Shown piece after piece: positions 23,143 through 23,622 of a stretch of 23,622 nucleotides of DNA. Position numbers and translations under genes: made by a program. Source of the stretch: a virus. Position 1 is the stretch's first letter. Each line of letters starts with the position of its first letter. The stretch covers positions 1 through 23,622 of IMG/VR virus record IMGVR_UViG_3300030117_004323; one strand, written 5' to 3'. Below the pieces are notes generated by a model. That model worked only from the letters and a program-made list of their open reading frames with translations. It made no database searches and was not told the DNA's origin.

Positions 23143-23622
23143 TTAAAAAGGTAAGTCTTGGGATTTATCTTTCTCCCAATTTTGTTTTGACAAATCGACT
23201 GTGCTTGGTAAGTAGGCTTCAAAACTGCCGTTCTTCAGCCACCGATAAGCGTCTGGAAAGGGAGATGCGAAACCCCCTTTGTTCTCAATTTGGTGCTGAT
23301 CAGTTATAGCTCTTTGCAAAGCTAAAGCAAGTGTTTCTGAAGAATGACTTTTCATAACGACACAATATTCTTCAAAGGCTCTTGGCTTTGTTTGACCAGA
23401 TGCTCTCTTTTTAATTTTTAAATATTTTAGCCAAAAAAGCTCAAATTCCTCTGAATAAATCTTTTTCTTGGTTTTTTGCTTACTAGCTTTATTAATATTG
23501 TTATTTGTATTTAGTTTATATGAATCTAGTTTGGTGGCATCTGGTGCTATGGGGGGGTGCAGATTTTGCACTGGGGGTATGGCATATTTTGCAGGGGTGC
23601 AGGATTTGCCACGCCCATCAAT
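23143..23622 (-). CDS. Replication initiator-like protein, C-terminal part (5' end outside window)
   Basis: The frame is open to the right edge, so only the last 159 codons are seen. GTG 23571 is a possible start, but the codons upstream (IDGRGKSCTPAKYAIPPVQN) read on naturally, so the gene most likely starts outside. A flexible Asn/Lys-rich linker is followed by YSEEFELFWLKYLKIKKRASG, TLALALQRAITD and FPDAYRWLKNGSFEAYLP, which fits the C-terminal domain of helix-turn-helix phage replication proteins (the usual pattern is F-W-x-x-Y-P, then a W-L-x-x-x-x-F/W-E end). The DNA at the edge carries iteron-like repeats. The HTH itself is not in view. Confidence 0.65.
   Translation of the reverse strand: MDGRGKSCTPAKYAIPPVQNLHPPIAPDATKLDSYKLNTNNNINKASKQKTKKKIYSEEFELFWLKYLKIKKRASGQTKPRAFEEYCVVMKSHSSETLALALQRAITDQHQIENKGGFASPFPDAYRWLKNGSFEAYLPSTVDLSKQNWEKDKSQDLPF
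23551..23610 (-). repeat. Three iteron-like repeats within the initiator-like gene
   Basis: Three related units on the minus strand begin at 23610 (GGCAAATCCTGCACCCC), 23593 (TGCAAAATATGCCATACCCCC) and 23570 (TGCAAAATCTGCACCCCCCC). The last, with the preceding G, holds the inverted repeat GTGCA/TGCAC. They are read in three different frames, as K-S-C-T-P, A-K-Y-A-I-P-P and V-Q-N-L-H-P-P, so what is conserved is the DNA. A set may continue beyond the edge. An origin or an operator inside the initiator gene, as in lambda O, is the likely meaning. Confidence 0.5.

Overview
The window is a nearly gap-free stretch of an AT-rich tailed-phage genome. Every convincing gene is on the minus strand, so the map reads from right (23622) to left (1). 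The head genes (terminase pair, DUF4055-type portal, MuF-like protein, scaffold, HK97-fold-type capsid) are followed by a lambda-type non-contractile tail set (G/GT chaperones, tape measure, M, L, K, I, J) and a repetitive fibre, which indicates a siphovirus. The fibre N-terminus, the run of tiny lysine-rich proteins and the ParB-methylase fusion resemble uncultured marine phages. The host cannot be fixed from the sequence; a marine bacterium is an inference. No tRNA, integrase, repressor or lysis gene is visible.

Layout, right to left. (1) 23622-22128: the 3' part of a replication-initiator-like gene entering from outside, with iteron-like DNA repeats at the window edge, then two unrecognised genes, one with a CxxC...CxC pattern. 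(2) 22131-20935: ParB-like domain fused to a DNA methyltransferase. (3) 20922-16650: small and large terminase, portal, MuF-like head protein. (4) 16660-15431: seven small, very basic, mostly overlapping genes, four of them under 55 codons. (5) 15404-13257: scaffold, major capsid protein, probable decoration protein. (6) 13256-11074: head-tail connectors, head closure, gp10-like tail-completion protein, tail terminator and two small genes. (7) 11048-8331: major tail protein, chaperone G with a -1 frameshift extension GT, tape measure. (8) 8329-1981: tail-tip proteins M, L, K (JAMM plus NlpC/P60), I and J. (9) 1938-1: fibre of 17-residue repeats, running off the left edge.

How it works together: TerS/TerL load DNA through the portal into a capsid built on the scaffold; connector and closure proteins join it to a tail whose length is set by the tape measure with G/GT help; M, L, K, I and J make the tip; the fibre presumably contacts the host. 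Genes are tightly coupled by ATGA and TAATG overlaps, consistent with long polycistronic messages.

Most notable observations: a ~70-residue beta-rich domain sits three times as a clean insertion in two different tail-tip proteins (M once, J twice); the edge repeats of the initiator gene are conserved as DNA while being read in three different frames; gpL lacks the usual cysteine domain; chaperone G carries an A AAA AAC slippery site leading into a 60-codon T extension; and most transcription-unit-like gaps share a TATATTA/TATAAAA element.
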